Shown here piece by piece: positions 17,818-27,049 of a DNA stretch of 64,000 nucleotides (position 1 is its first letter; each line of letters begins with the position of its first letter). Source of the stretch: CADEGL01 sp050180485 (GTDB lineage: Bacteria; Pseudomonadota; Alphaproteobacteria; CADEGL01); contig JBFXED010000018.1 in the NCBI GenBank assembly GCA_050180485.1, positions 1 to 64,000 of the forward strand, in the 5' to 3' direction. Below the pieces are notes generated by a model. It saw nothing but the letters and a program-made list of their open reading frames with translations. It was not told the DNA's origin and did not search any database. The position numbers were made by a program, and so were the translations under genes.

Positions 17818-19005
17818 TCAGCGTTCGCCGGCCAGGAATTTGTGCGCGGCGGCCAGCATGACCGAAGCGCCGACGGGAATCGCCCGCTCGTCCACCGCGA
17901 ACTCCGGATGGTGCAGCGGATGCACCATGCCGGCCTTCTCATTGCGGATGCCCAGGCGGAACATGCTGCCGGGCACGACTCGGACGTAATAGGCGAAATC
18001 CTCGCTACCCATGGACGGGCGGCGCATCTGCGTCACGTTTTCGGTCCCCAACATGTCGGCGGCGGCGAGGCGCACCAGTTCGGTCAGGGGTTCGTCGTTC
18101 ACCAGGACGGGTTCGCCCTCGAGGGTTTCGAACAAGGCCTCGGCGCCGTTGGCGCGCGCCACATTCTGGGCGATGGATTCAATCAGCCGCGCCACTTCGG
18201 CGCGCAGATTTTCGTCCAGCACGCGAAACGTGCCTTCAATCACGGCGCTCTCGGCGATGATGTTCTTTGCCGTGCCTGCCTGCATCCGGCCGATGGTGAC
18301 CACAACCGGCTCCAATGGATCGGTGCGGCGGCTGCGCACCTTTTGCAGCTCGTTCACGATGGCACAGGCCGTCGCCAGCGCGTCGATGCCCAGATGCGGC
18401 CGTGCGGCATGGCTGGATTTGCCCTTCACGCGGATGGTGAATTCCTGCCCGCCGGCCATGAGCGCGCCCACGCGCACACCGATCTGCCCGGCCGGGATGT
18501 CCGGATCGACATGAAGGGAAATGATGCCCTCGACGCCTTTCATGTGCCCGGCTTTGACGATCTCGCGCGCACCCAGCGGTTCGGCCTCCTCGGCGGGCTG
18601 GAACACGCAGCGGACCGTGCCCGCAAAACTCGCCCGTTCTTCCTGCAGGGCTAAGGCGACACCCAACAACACCGACGTGTGAACGTCGTGGCCGCAGGCG
18701 TGCATCACGCCATGCTTCTTGGAGTGGAAGGGCAGGTCTGGTCGCCGCTCTTCGATTGGCAGGGCGTCCATGTCGGCGCGCAGGGCGAGGGTGCGGCCGT
18801 TGCCCTTGCCCCGGATAGTGGCGACGAGGCCGGTATTGAACACCGACTCGATCTCGGAAATGCCCGCGCTTTCCAGCGTGCGCCGGACAAGCGCTGAGGT
18901 TTCGCGCTCTTCATGGGACAGTTCCGGGTTCTCGTGAATCGCCCGGCGCGCCTTGATCATGGCCTCAGCCAAAGCAGGCGTGATGTTGCGGGGCAGATCG
19001 GACAT
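17818..19005 (-). CDS. M20 family amidohydrolase (hippurate hydrolase/aminoacylase type)
   Basis: A 395-aa metal-dependent amidohydrolase. Metal-binding motifs are present: ADMDALPIEE (near 77), HACGHDVHTS (near 101) and FQPAEEAEPLGA (near 135), with the dimerisation domain at about 185-300 and the late GSEDFAYY motif. M20D enzymes cleave N-acyl amino acids such as hippurate or auxin conjugates. It stands between three racemase-like genes and the PhyH pair, so hydrolysis of an N-acylated amino acid within this pathway is plausible. Confidence 0.9.
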   Translation of the reverse strand: MSDLPRNITPALAEAMIKARRAIHENPELSHEERETSALVRRTLESAGISEIESVFNTGLVATIRGKGNGRTLALRADMDALPIEERRPDLPFHSKKHGVMHACGHDVHTSVLLGVALALQEERASFAGTVRCVFQPAEEAEPLGAREIVKAGHMKGVEGIISLHVDPDIPAGQIGVRVGALMAGGQEFTIRVKGKSSHAARPHLGIDALATACAIVNELQKVRSRRTDPLEPVVVTIGRMQAGTAKNIIAESAVIEGTFRVLDENLRAEVARLIESIAQNVARANGAEALFETLEGEPVLVNDEPLTELVRLAAADMLGTENVTQMRRPSMGSEDFAYYVRVVPGSMFRLGIRNEKAGMVHPLHHPEFAVDERAIPVGASVMLAAAHKFLAGER

Positions 19006-19014
19006 GCAACCCTT

Positions 19015-19728
19015 CTATTCGGCGGCGACGGATCGGCGGGCTTGCGCGGGACCGGCGACGGCCTCGGCCAGGATGTCGGCCAGACTGACATAGTCGAAGA
19101 CTGGCAGGCCCATCGCGGCGCGCACATGATCGGCCACGATGGGGAAGACAGCACATTCGAAGACGATGGCACGGACATCCGCGTGGACGTCCAGCACGCG
19201 CCGCGCGGCGGCCATCACGTCGCGCGCCAGCATGGCATGGGTGATACCGGGCTGGGGCTTGCGCATCTCATCCCAGGATTCCGTGCCTTCGACGCCCGCC
19301 ACGATCACGGGGCTGGTCTTGAGCGACCAGCCGGCGCCGTTGGCCAGGCCTTCGTTGAAACGCGTGGCGTCGAAGGTCAGCAGCGCAATCTTGCTGCCCG
19401 GCGGCAGCAGCCGTTCCACGAACGGCACCAGCAGCAGGCTGGAGGTTGCCACGGGAATCTTCACAGCCGCGCTGATCTCGGCCTGGAAATGGCTGGTGTA
19501 GCCGCAGGACGTGGCGACGGCGCGGCAGCCGTCGCGCTCCATCGCCCGCGCGCTGTCGATATAGGCGCCGAGGATTGCCTTGTCGCCGCCTGTCACCACG
19601 TCCACGCGCGCGCCCGGCACATGCCGATGCATCACCGGATAGGGGAAAGTCGCGGGATTGTGGTAGGAGCCGGGCAGGCGAATCGGCCCCACGTCCAGCA
19701 TCTGGATGCCGAGCGTGGGGCGCGTCAT
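19015..19728 (-). CDS. Asp/Glu racemase-like protein, tandem copy 1
   Basis: A 237-aa protein of the Asp/Glu/hydantoin racemase superfamily. Its two candidate catalytic cysteines are in ATSCGYTSHFQ (near 88) and FECAVFPIVADHV (near 195), the usual two-base arrangement. The start at 19728 (MTRPTLGIQ) overlaps the upstream paralogue's stop by 4 nt, an ATGA junction. The three neighbouring copies share GWSLK/GAGWS, EGTESW-type and FPIVAD segments. It could racemise an amino acid or isomerise or cleave a small dicarboxylic acid; the family is functionally broad. Confidence 0.85.
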   Translation of the reverse strand: MTRPTLGIQMLDVGPIRLPGSYHNPATFPYPVMHRHVPGARVDVVTGGDKAILGAYIDSARAMERDGCRAVATSCGYTSHFQAEISAAVKIPVATSSLLLVPFVERLLPPGSKIALLTFDATRFNEGLANGAGWSLKTSPVIVAGVEGTESWDEMRKPQPGITHAMLARDVMAAARRVLDVHADVRAIVFECAVFPIVADHVRAAMGLPVFDYVSLADILAEAVAGPAQARRSVAAE

Positions 19729-20444
19729 TCGGCCACGACCTTTGCGGCGGCGGGCATGCCGTCGGTTGACGCCATCAGAAGATCGCCCACGGTCAGGAAA
19801 TCGACCACCGGCAGGCCCGTTCTCGCCCGTACGTCGTCGGCGACGATGGGGAAGAAGGCACATTCCAGCAAGACCGCGCGAATATCCGCATGCTGAGCGC
19901 GCAGCCCGTCGAGCGCCGCCATCACGTCGCGTGCCAGCATCTCGCGCGTGAAGCCGGGCTCCGGCTTGAACATCTCCTGCCAGGATTCGCTTCCCTCGAT
20001 GCCGGCGATGGCGACCTTGCTTGTCGTCAGCGACCAGCCGGCGCCCTGGCAGTGGGCTTCGGTCAGCCGCGATGCGTCGAAGGTGACGATGGCAATGCGT
20101 CCCTCGGGCGGGATCAGCCGCTCGAGCAGGGGCAACAGCGACAGGCTGGACATGGCGACCGGAACAGGCACGGCGCCGCTGACCTCGGCCTGGAACAGGC
20201 TGGTGAAACCGCAGGTGGTCGTGATCGCCCGGCAGCCTTCGGCCACCATGCGGCGGGCGCTTTCGATGTATGAGGTCAGGACGGCGCGGTCGCCGCCGGT
20301 CACGTTCTCGGTCCAGGCGCCCGGCACCGCCAGGTAGCGGACGAGGTAGGCGAACGAGGCGGGGTCGGCGATCGACCCCTTCATCGGCACCGGCTTGTGC
20401 TGGAGCCGCAGGATGGCGAGCGGGCCGGACGACCGGGCCGCCAT
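19725..20444 (-). CDS. Asp/Glu racemase-like protein, tandem copy 2
   Basis: A 239-aa paralogue with cysteines in TTCGFTSLFQ and LECAFFPIVADDV. Compared with the other copies its N-terminus is divergent (no LGIQMLD or LGMLQLQ start but LAILRLQHKPVPMKG). It overlaps the next copy by 4 nt and lies 5 bp after copy 3, so all three are translationally coupled. That all three keep both cysteines argues against decay after duplication and for different substrates or a hetero-oligomer; the latter is speculation. Confidence 0.85.
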   Translation of the reverse strand: MAARSSGPLAILRLQHKPVPMKGSIADPASFAYLVRYLAVPGAWTENVTGGDRAVLTSYIESARRMVAEGCRAITTTCGFTSLFQAEVSGAVPVPVAMSSLSLLPLLERLIPPEGRIAIVTFDASRLTEAHCQGAGWSLTTSKVAIAGIEGSESWQEMFKPEPGFTREMLARDVMAALDGLRAQHADIRAVLLECAFFPIVADDVRARTGLPVVDFLTVGDLLMASTDGMPAAAKVVAE

Positions 20445-20449
20445 GAGGG

Positions 20450-21169
20450 CTACTCCGCCGCCGCGAGCGAAGCGCTAGCCCGCGCCGTCACCGACGCCAT
20501 CAGGAACCGCTGCAGCGTCGAAAAGTCAACGGTCGGCAAGCCGATCTCGCGCCGTACCGTGTTGGCCACGATCGGGAAGGCCGAGCATTCCAGCACGATG
20601 GCCGCCACGTCCGGGTTCTCCGACAAAAGCTTGCGTGTCGTGGCCAGCACGTCTCGCTCCAGCATGGCGATGTTGAACTTCGGGTCGGGCTTGGCCATCT
20701 CGGTCCAGGATTCGCTGCCCTCGATGCCGGCGATCACGGCGGGCGTGTCCTTCATCGACCAGCCAGCACCGTTGAAATGCAGCTCGACCAACTGCTTCGC
20801 GTCGTAGGTCACGACGGCCAGCTTCTTCCCGGGTGGGATGATGCGGGCCATGAAGGGCACGAGCGACAGACTAGACAGCGCCACCGGAATCTTCACCGCC
20901 GCCGCCACGTCCTTCTGGAAACGCGCGGTGAAGCCGCAATTGGTAGAGATGGCGGCTACGCCCTCGCGTTCCAGTTGGCGCGCCGCTTCGATATAAGCTG
21001 TCACAACGCCGGGATCGGTGCCGACCACGTTCTTGGTCCATGCTCCCGGCACTTGCAGATAGCGCACGGGAAAATCGTAAGTCGCCGGATTGCTGATCGC
21101 GCCGGGCAGGCGGATCGGCGTGTTTTGCAATTGCAGCATTCCCAGGGTAGGGCGGCTCGTGGCGTCCAT
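20450..21169 (-). CDS. Asp/Glu racemase-like protein, tandem copy 3
   Basis: A 239-aa paralogue, first of the three in transcription order. Its cysteines are in STNCGFTARFQ and LECSAFPIVANTV. The N-terminus RPTLGMLQLQNTPIRLPG parallels copy 1 closely. The gene follows the M24 hydrolase by 26 bp. A substrate produced by that hydrolase or by the M20 enzyme is a reasonable guess given the gene order. Confidence 0.85.
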   Translation of the reverse strand: MDATSRPTLGMLQLQNTPIRLPGAISNPATYDFPVRYLQVPGAWTKNVVGTDPGVVTAYIEAARQLEREGVAAISTNCGFTARFQKDVAAAVKIPVALSSLSLVPFMARIIPPGKKLAVVTYDAKQLVELHFNGAGWSMKDTPAVIAGIEGSESWTEMAKPDPKFNIAMLERDVLATTRKLLSENPDVAAIVLECSAFPIVANTVRREIGLPTVDFSTLQRFLMASVTARASASLAAAE

Positions 21170-21195
21170 GCGCGTTTCCTCCGATGATCCGGTGG

Positions 21196-22371
21196 CTAGG
21201 CGATGTGCATCTTGCGCGACGTCTTGGTCAGGACCTCGACCCCGGTCTTGGTCACGGCCCAGGTTTCGCTGAAGCCGATCGCACCCACGCCAGGAATGCC
21301 GATCATGGGCACCGTGTGGAACGTCATGCCGGCCTGCAACGGGCGCGGGTCATTGGGCTTCAGGTCCATAATGTGTCCTTCGCCCCAACCCGGCGGAAAG
21401 CCGATGCCGATGGAATAGCCGGTGCGGTGAATCCAATACTTGCCCAGGCCCGCCTTCTCGACGATACGGCGGCCGGCGCGGTCGATATCGCCCGAAGTCA
21501 CGCCCGGCTTGACCGCGGCCAGGAGCGCTTCGAGCGCCCCTTGGACCGCCTCGGCCGCCTTCTTCACGTCGGTCGAGGGTTTGCCGACGGAAACGGTGCG
21601 CATGATCGCGCCGCCATAGCGGTACCAGCAGCCGCCGATCTCCAGAAAGACCAAGTCCTTAGCCTTGATCTTGTTGCGCTCGAAGGTGGCGTGGCCAAGC
21701 GCCGAGCGCGGACCGGTGACGACATAGGGCTGCGAGCCGACATATTCGCTGCCCGCCGAGACCATGGCGTTGTAGATGGCGCCGGCCACCTCGTTCTCCG
21801 TGCGTCCGGCCTTGATGATCTTGTAGCCGGCCTCCAGTCCCTTCACCGCCGTGCCGGCGGCCTCACGGATATACTCGATCTCCTTCGGCGACTTGATCAG
21901 GCGGCATGATTCCACCACTCCGCCAGCGGGCACGAAGGTAGCGTTCTTCAGCCGCGCGCGCAGGGAGTCCAGAATAGAAGCGGGCAGGAAGAAACCCTGG
22001 TCGTCGAAGCCAATGCGCGCCCGCGCGCCGCCCAGCCCTTCGATACAGGCGGCGGTTGCTTCGAAATAGCTTTCGGTATCGGCGACGGCATAGCCTTTCT
22101 TGATCCAAGACAGGCTTTGCACGTTGGTGAATTCCAAGCGGCGCACGACGAACTGCGGTTCGCCGTTCTGCGGCACCACGAGTGCTTGGTAGACGTAATA
22201 GCCGGTCGTCCGGTAGCCGGTCAGGTAGTAGATATTTTCCGGGCCCGTCACCAGCATCATATCGATGTCTTTCGCCCGCATCTTGGTGCGGACGTTCTTC
22301 AAGCGGGTTTTGAATTCTCCGATGCTGAACGGATACCCGAAGTTCTTACTTGCGGACGGCTTGTCGGCCAT
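21196..22371 (-). CDS. M24 (pita-bread) family hydrolase, creatinase/ectoine-hydrolase-like
   Basis: A 391-aa protein with an N-terminal creatinase-like domain (to about 150) and an M24 domain. The first pair of metal-binding aspartates of true aminopeptidases P is not present: the segment reads FLEIGGCWYRYGGAIMRT where VxxDxGxxxxGYxxDxTR is expected. The later part, GYSIGIGFPPGWGEG and LQAGMTFHTVPMI, resembles from memory ectoine hydrolase DoeA/EutD more than Xaa-Pro peptidases. A non-proteolytic C-N hydrolase acting on a small cyclic or substituted amino acid is therefore the best guess. It is coupled to the racemase genes downstream and separated by 98 bp from the DMT array upstream. Confidence 0.82.
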   Translation of the reverse strand: MADKPSASKNFGYPFSIGEFKTRLKNVRTKMRAKDIDMMLVTGPENIYYLTGYRTTGYYVYQALVVPQNGEPQFVVRRLEFTNVQSLSWIKKGYAVADTESYFEATAACIEGLGGARARIGFDDQGFFLPASILDSLRARLKNATFVPAGGVVESCRLIKSPKEIEYIREAAGTAVKGLEAGYKIIKAGRTENEVAGAIYNAMVSAGSEYVGSQPYVVTGPRSALGHATFERNKIKAKDLVFLEIGGCWYRYGGAIMRTVSVGKPSTDVKKAAEAVQGALEALLAAVKPGVTSGDIDRAGRRIVEKAGLGKYWIHRTGYSIGIGFPPGWGEGHIMDLKPNDPRPLQAGMTFHTVPMIGIPGVGAIGFSETWAVTKTGVEVLTKTSRKMHIA

Positions 22372-22469
22372 TGAACTTTCCCCCTATTACGGTCAACCTA
22401 TTCTAGAACAGCACCCCTGGCCGGCCAACGCCCGGAAAGTAGGGAAAATCGATAAAAATCGGCAAAAAA

Positions 22470-23399
22470 TCAGGCCTCCGGCGGCCCCGCGGGCTCGGGC
22501 ACAGGCTTGTGCGCCGCGCGTGCCCGGACGGCCTCACGATGGGCGATGTAGAGAACCGCGGCGATGATGATGGCGGCGCCCACCGGGGTCCAAATGTCGG
22601 GTACCTCGGCGAACAGAAAATAGCTGGCCAGGGCAGCCAGCGGCAGTTGCAGATACTCCAGCGGCACGACCACCGAGGTTTCCGCGACCGTGAGCGCGCG
22701 CGAGACGGCGATGTGCCCGAGCGTCCCCGTTGAGGCCAATGCAATGACCAGAATCAGTGCCGTCCAGCTTGGCGTCTGCCAAACGAACAGCGTGGGAATC
22801 AAGGTGGCGGGCGTCAGCATGATGAACATGTAGCCGACGATCACGGTCGGGGATTCCGTGCGCGACATGACGCGCGACAGGATGATGGCGCTGGCCCAGG
22901 TCGCGGCATTGATCAGCACATAGATGGCGGCAGTGTCGAACACCGCGATCCCAGGCCGTATGATCACGAGCGCGCCGACGAAGCCGAAAAAGACGGCCGT
23001 CCAACGCCGAATGCCGACTTTCTCGCGTAGAAGCAGCGCGGCCAGCATGGTGGCGAAGAGCGGCGCGGTGAAGCCCAGCGACACGGCCTCGGCGATCGGC
23101 AGCAACTTGACCGCGTAGATCCACATCAGCATTGAGACAAACATGACCGACGCGCGCATGAAATAAAGGCGCGGCCGCCCCATCTTCATGCCCTTGAAGC
23201 CAACCTTGGCGATAAAAGGAATGAACAGGATCGCTGCGAAGAAGCAGCGCAGGAACAGAAGCTCGATAGGCGGCAGTTCCAGCGAGATAGGACGGATCAG
23301 GATGGTGTTGAGTGACCAGCAGACGGCCGCGCCGGCCATCCAGACGATACCTTCCAGCGGGGCGGGTAGGCCGGGCATCCAACGTTTCTGCCCGTTCAT
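22470..23399 (-). CDS. EamA/DMT-superfamily permease, array member 1 (last in order of transcription)
   Basis: A 309-aa inner-membrane protein with about ten hydrophobic helices in two EamA repeats. The repeat boundary is marked by LLREKVGIRRWTAVFFGF and LVIIRPG. The motif in the second repeat is AETSVVVPLEYLQLP, a PLEY variant rather than the PFDY found in most members. It ends with YIAHREA and a Pro-rich tail. The ATG at 23399 overlaps the preceding gene's stop (ATGA). Family members mostly export amino acids, amines or other metabolites. Confidence 0.92.
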   Translation of the reverse strand: MNGQKRWMPGLPAPLEGIVWMAGAAVCWSLNTILIRPISLELPPIELLFLRCFFAAILFIPFIAKVGFKGMKMGRPRLYFMRASVMFVSMLMWIYAVKLLPIAEAVSLGFTAPLFATMLAALLLREKVGIRRWTAVFFGFVGALVIIRPGIAVFDTAAIYVLINAATWASAIILSRVMSRTESPTVIVGYMFIMLTPATLIPTLFVWQTPSWTALILVIALASTGTLGHIAVSRALTVAETSVVVPLEYLQLPLAALASYFLFAEVPDIWTPVGAAIIIAAVLYIAHREAVRARAAHKPVPEPAGPPEA

Positions 23400-24325
23400 G
23401 CGTCTCCCGCTCCGGCCGGTTCTGCCTTATGCGCCGCGCGGGACAGTTTGCCTTCGCGGTGGGCGATATAGAGGGCGGAACCGATGATGACGGCTGCGCC
23501 GGCCAGCGTCCACTTGTCCGGGATCTCGCCGAAGGCCAGGAACCCGATCAGTCCGCCGAAGACCAGCCTTGTGTAATCGAACGGCACCAGGACCGAGGCT
23601 TCGGCGGCTTGGAAGGCGCGGGTCATCGCGACGTGGCCGATGGTCGATGCCAGGCTTAGCGCGAAAAGCACCATCAGCGTGTGCCAGCTCGGCGTATGCC
23701 ACACAAACAGTGCCAGAACGAAGGAAGCCGGCGTCACCCACATGAACATGTGCGCCACGATGGTGGTCGGCGAATCGGTCCGCGTCAGGATGCGGATCAC
23801 AATCGCGGCAATGCTCCAGATGGTGGCGTCGCCCAGCACCAGGATCAGCCAGAAGTTGAACTCCTGGAATCCTGGCCGGAGGATCACAATCGCGCCTGCG
23901 AAGCCGAAGGCCACGGCCGTCCACCGCCGGGCGCGGACCTGCTCGTGCAGAACCAGCGCGGCCAGGATGGTGATGAAAATGGGCGCCGTAAAATTAAGCG
24001 AGATGGCGTCGACCAGCGTGACGTGCGGGATCGCCGAGAACCAGCACAGCATGGCGCCGAGGAAACAGGCCGCGCGCAGCAGGTGAAGCCTCAGCCGCGT
24101 GGTGCGCAGCGCGCCCAGCCCCTGCCGGAAGATGAGGGGCGACAGGAGGATCAACCCGAACAGGTTGCGGAAGAACACGATCTCGAACGGGTGCACCTCT
24201 TCCGCCGCGGGTCGGATCAACGCCGTCATGACGGAGAAGGAGCCCGATGCCAGCGTCATCCAGAGGGCGCCGCGCACGGGACCGGGCAGGGCGGCGCCGG
24301 CGCGCACCAGTGAAGCCACGCTCAT
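23396..24325 (-). CDS. EamA/DMT-superfamily permease, array member 2
   Basis: A 309-aa ten-helix permease. Start ATG 24325 (MSVASLVRAG) overlaps the upstream stop in ATGA; longer in-frame extensions run into the neighbour's coding sequence. Visible are LHEQVRARRWTAVAFGFAG at the repeat boundary and AEASVLVPFDYTRL in the second repeat, with YIAHREG near the end. The closest relatives in the window are members 3, 5, 6 and 7 (PFDY group). Confidence 0.92.
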   Translation of the reverse strand: MSVASLVRAGAALPGPVRGALWMTLASGSFSVMTALIRPAAEEVHPFEIVFFRNLFGLILLSPLIFRQGLGALRTTRLRLHLLRAACFLGAMLCWFSAIPHVTLVDAISLNFTAPIFITILAALVLHEQVRARRWTAVAFGFAGAIVILRPGFQEFNFWLILVLGDATIWSIAAIVIRILTRTDSPTTIVAHMFMWVTPASFVLALFVWHTPSWHTLMVLFALSLASTIGHVAMTRAFQAAEASVLVPFDYTRLVFGGLIGFLAFGEIPDKWTLAGAAVIIGSALYIAHREGKLSRAAHKAEPAGAGDA

Positions 24326-25215
24326 GACGCGGCCGCCTTCTCGCGCGCCTGCGCGGCTTCGCGTTGGGCGATGTAGAACGCCGATCCGGTGATCAGCGCC
24401 GCGCCGATGAAGGTCTCGAGGTCGGGCACCTCGTGGAAGATGAAGAACCCGATCAGCGCGGCAAACAGAAGCTGGGTGTAGTCGAACGGCATGATCACCG
24501 ACGCTTCGGCGCAGGTGAACGAGCGTGCGAGCGCGAAGTGGCCGAAGCTCGACATCACGGCGACGCCTGCGACCCAGATCAGCGATTCCATCGGCGGCGG
24601 CTGCCAGAAGATAAGGGCTGGAATCGCCGACAAAGGCGTTACCCACAGGAACATATGGGCCACGATCGTGGCGGCGCTGTCGGTGCGGGCGACGCTGCGC
24701 ATGATGATGGCGCTGAAGCTCCAGAAGCAGGCATTGGCCAGGATCAGGAGTTGAGGCCAATCCACGCTCGAAATGCCCGGCCGCAAGACGATGATGGCGC
24801 CCACGAAGCCGACGAACACTGCCGTCCAACGTCGGATGCGGACGCGTTCGCGCAGGATCACGGCCGCCAGGATCGTGATCAGGATCGGCGAGAAAAAGTA
24901 GAGGGTGATGGCGTCGACCAGCGGGATGTGGGGCAAGGCCCAGAACCAGGTGACCATGCCGCCGAAGAAGGACAGCGCGCGCAGGAGGTGGAGCTTGAGA
25001 TGCGCGGTCCGCAGCACGCCGAAACCGCCGCTGTAGATAAAGGGCGCCATCATGGCCAGACCCATGATGTTGCGGAAGAACACGACCTGGAACGGGTGCA
25101 GCCCTTCCGACGCCGGACGGATCATGGCGGCCATGACGGCGAAGGCCGCAGCCGACGCGGTCATCCAGAAGGCCCCGCGCACGGGCGCCGAAAAGGTCAT
25201 AGACACTCTCGTCAC
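24322..25215 (-). CDS. EamA/DMT-superfamily permease, array member 3
   Basis: A 297-aa ten-helix permease of the PFDY group (AEASVIMPFDYTQLL) with LRERVRIRRWTAVFVGFVG at the repeat boundary and YIAQREA near the end. Start GTG 25215 forms a GTGA overlap with the upstream gene; an ATG five codons in (MTFSAPVRGAFWM) is an alternative. It has the hydrophobic length and FFRN motif after helix 2 common to the array. Confidence 0.92.
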   Translation of the reverse strand: MTRVSMTFSAPVRGAFWMTASAAAFAVMAAMIRPASEGLHPFQVVFFRNIMGLAMMAPFIYSGGFGVLRTAHLKLHLLRALSFFGGMVTWFWALPHIPLVDAITLYFFSPILITILAAVILRERVRIRRWTAVFVGFVGAIIVLRPGISSVDWPQLLILANACFWSFSAIIMRSVARTDSAATIVAHMFLWVTPLSAIPALIFWQPPPMESLIWVAGVAVMSSFGHFALARSFTCAEASVIMPFDYTQLLFAALIGFFIFHEVPDLETFIGAALITGSAFYIAQREAAQAREKAAAS

Positions 25216-26123
25216 GTCGGCGCCGTGTCCCTTCCGGCCCGCTCCGCCTCGACCCGCGCTTCGCGGTGTCCGACGTAGAGCGCGGCTGCCACGATGACTG
25301 CGGAACCGATCAGCGTCCAGTGGTCTGGCAGCTCGCCGTAGGCAAGAAACCCGATCAAGCCGAGAAGGGGCAGGCGGATGAATTCGATCGGCATGACGAT
25401 CGAGGTGGGGGCGAGGGAAACCGCCTTCGTGGCGCAGAGATGCCCGCCCCAGCCGGCCAGACCCAGAAGGAGGATCCAGGGCGCGGAATGCCAGGTGGGG
25501 TCGGTCCAGTTGTCGAGTGCGGCAGGCAGGGAAACCGGCGTCAGCAGGATGAACATGTAGCTGACGATGGCGTTGGTGCTGTCCACCTTGTTCAGCACCT
25601 TGATCATAATGACGGCCGCCGCCCAGCCCAGGATGTTAAGCAGGATCAGCCCCATATTGGGGTCGATGGTCTGGAAGCCCGGACGCAGGACCAGCAAGGC
25701 GCCGGCGAAGCCGGTGGCGATGGCCAGCCAGCGGCGCCAACGTACCCGCTCGCCCAAGAACAGGGCCGCCATGCCGGTAGTGAAGAAGGGGATCGTGAAG
25801 CTGAGCGCGACGGCGTCGACCAAGGTGACCTTGTTGATCGCGTAGTACCAAGTCGACATCGAGAGGTAGACCAGCGAGGCATAGAGGATGTGAAGCGGCA
25901 GCCGCTTGCTCCGCATCGCGCCGATGCCGGATCGGAGGATCCACGGCATCATCAAGGCCAGCCCGATCAGGTTGCGGAAGAACAGAACCTGCAGCGGGTG
26001 CATATCCGCGGAGGCCGGCCGGATCGAGGCCGTCATGGTCGAGAAACAGATGGCGGAAACGACCATCCAGAGCACACCACGCACCGGCGCCGGCAGACCG
26101 CCAGGTGCCGAGGATGCGTTCAC
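25212..26123 (-). CDS. EamA/DMT-superfamily permease, array member 4
   Basis: A 303-aa ten-helix permease. It is divergent in the second-repeat motif: APTSIVMPIEFIRLP, lacking the Glu of AEAS and carrying PIEF. The repeat boundary LGERVRWRRWLAIATGFAG and the C-terminal YVGHREA are conserved. GTG start at 26123 in a GTGA overlap. The different motif suggests a different substrate from its neighbours, if that segment lines the pore. Confidence 0.92.
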   Translation of the reverse strand: MNASSAPGGLPAPVRGVLWMVVSAICFSTMTASIRPASADMHPLQVLFFRNLIGLALMMPWILRSGIGAMRSKRLPLHILYASLVYLSMSTWYYAINKVTLVDAVALSFTIPFFTTGMAALFLGERVRWRRWLAIATGFAGALLVLRPGFQTIDPNMGLILLNILGWAAAVIMIKVLNKVDSTNAIVSYMFILLTPVSLPAALDNWTDPTWHSAPWILLLGLAGWGGHLCATKAVSLAPTSIVMPIEFIRLPLLGLIGFLAYGELPDHWTLIGSAVIVAAALYVGHREARVEAERAGRDTAPT

Positions 26124-27049
26124 GGCTTTGCGCCGGGCTGTCGTGGCGGCTCGTCCTTCGCAACCGCGACGTCATGGATGCGATGGAGATAGGCCTCGCG
26201 GCGGGCGATATAGAACGCCGAGCTGATGATCACGGCGGCGCCGACCCAGGTCCAGATGTCGGGTCGTTCGTTGAAGAAGGCGAAGCCGATGGCGGCCGCG
26301 AAGACGAGTTGGACGTAATCGAAGGGCGCCACGACCGAGATTTCAGCCGACGCCCAGGCGCGCGCGAGGCAGACGTGGCCGAGCGTTCCGATGACCGCAA
26401 CCCCAAGCACCGCGCCCAATGCGTAAAGCGTTGGCGTCTCCCAAAAGAAAAGAGCCGGCACCAGCGTCATGGGCGTCATCAGCACGAAGTTGTAGGCGAC
26501 GATCGTGATCGGCGAGAAACCGTCGGACAGATGGCGGACGATGACGCCGTAGGACGCCGCCGTCATCGCGCATAAGAAGACCAGGAGCGCCGCCGAGTGA
26601 AACTCTTGAAAGCCGGGTTGCAGCACGATCATCGCGCCGGAGAAGCCGACGATGATGGCGGTCCACCGGCGGATACGGACGATTTCGCCCAAGAACACGG
26701 TTGCCAGGATGGTGGCGAAGAACGGCGTCGTGAAAGAAAGGGCCGTGGCTTCGACCAGCGGGATGAGGGCGACCGCGATGAACCAGCTCAAGGTCGCGAC
26801 CGTCTGGCATAGGGCCAGCAGCAGAAACGTCTTGCGCTTGGTCGGCGCGATGAAGCCGGTGCGGTGCTTGATGATCCATGGCGTCAGGAGCGCGACCGCG
26901 AAGACGCAACGGAAGAACGCGATCTGGACCGGGTGTAGCTCCTCGGCCGCGATGCGGACGAAGAAGTTCATCACGGTCCAGCAGATTGCCGCGCCCACCA
27001 TCCATTGCGCGCCCTTCAAGGGCACCGATTGCCGGGCGGGCGCGTTCAT
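26120..27049 (-). CDS. EamA/DMT-superfamily permease, array member 5
   Basis: A 309-aa ten-helix permease. The ATG at 27049 (MNAPARQSVPLKGAQWM) was chosen because it makes the ATGA overlap; the longer in-frame extension is antisense to member 6. Second-repeat motif AEISVVAPFDYVQLV, boundary LGEIVRIRRWTAIIVGFSG, terminal YIARREA. It belongs to the PFDY group. Confidence 0.92.
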   Translation of the reverse strand: MNAPARQSVPLKGAQWMVGAAICWTVMNFFVRIAAEELHPVQIAFFRCVFAVALLTPWIIKHRTGFIAPTKRKTFLLLALCQTVATLSWFIAVALIPLVEATALSFTTPFFATILATVFLGEIVRIRRWTAIIVGFSGAMIVLQPGFQEFHSAALLVFLCAMTAASYGVIVRHLSDGFSPITIVAYNFVLMTPMTLVPALFFWETPTLYALGAVLGVAVIGTLGHVCLARAWASAEISVVAPFDYVQLVFAAAIGFAFFNERPDIWTWVGAAVIISSAFYIARREAYLHRIHDVAVAKDEPPRQPGAKP

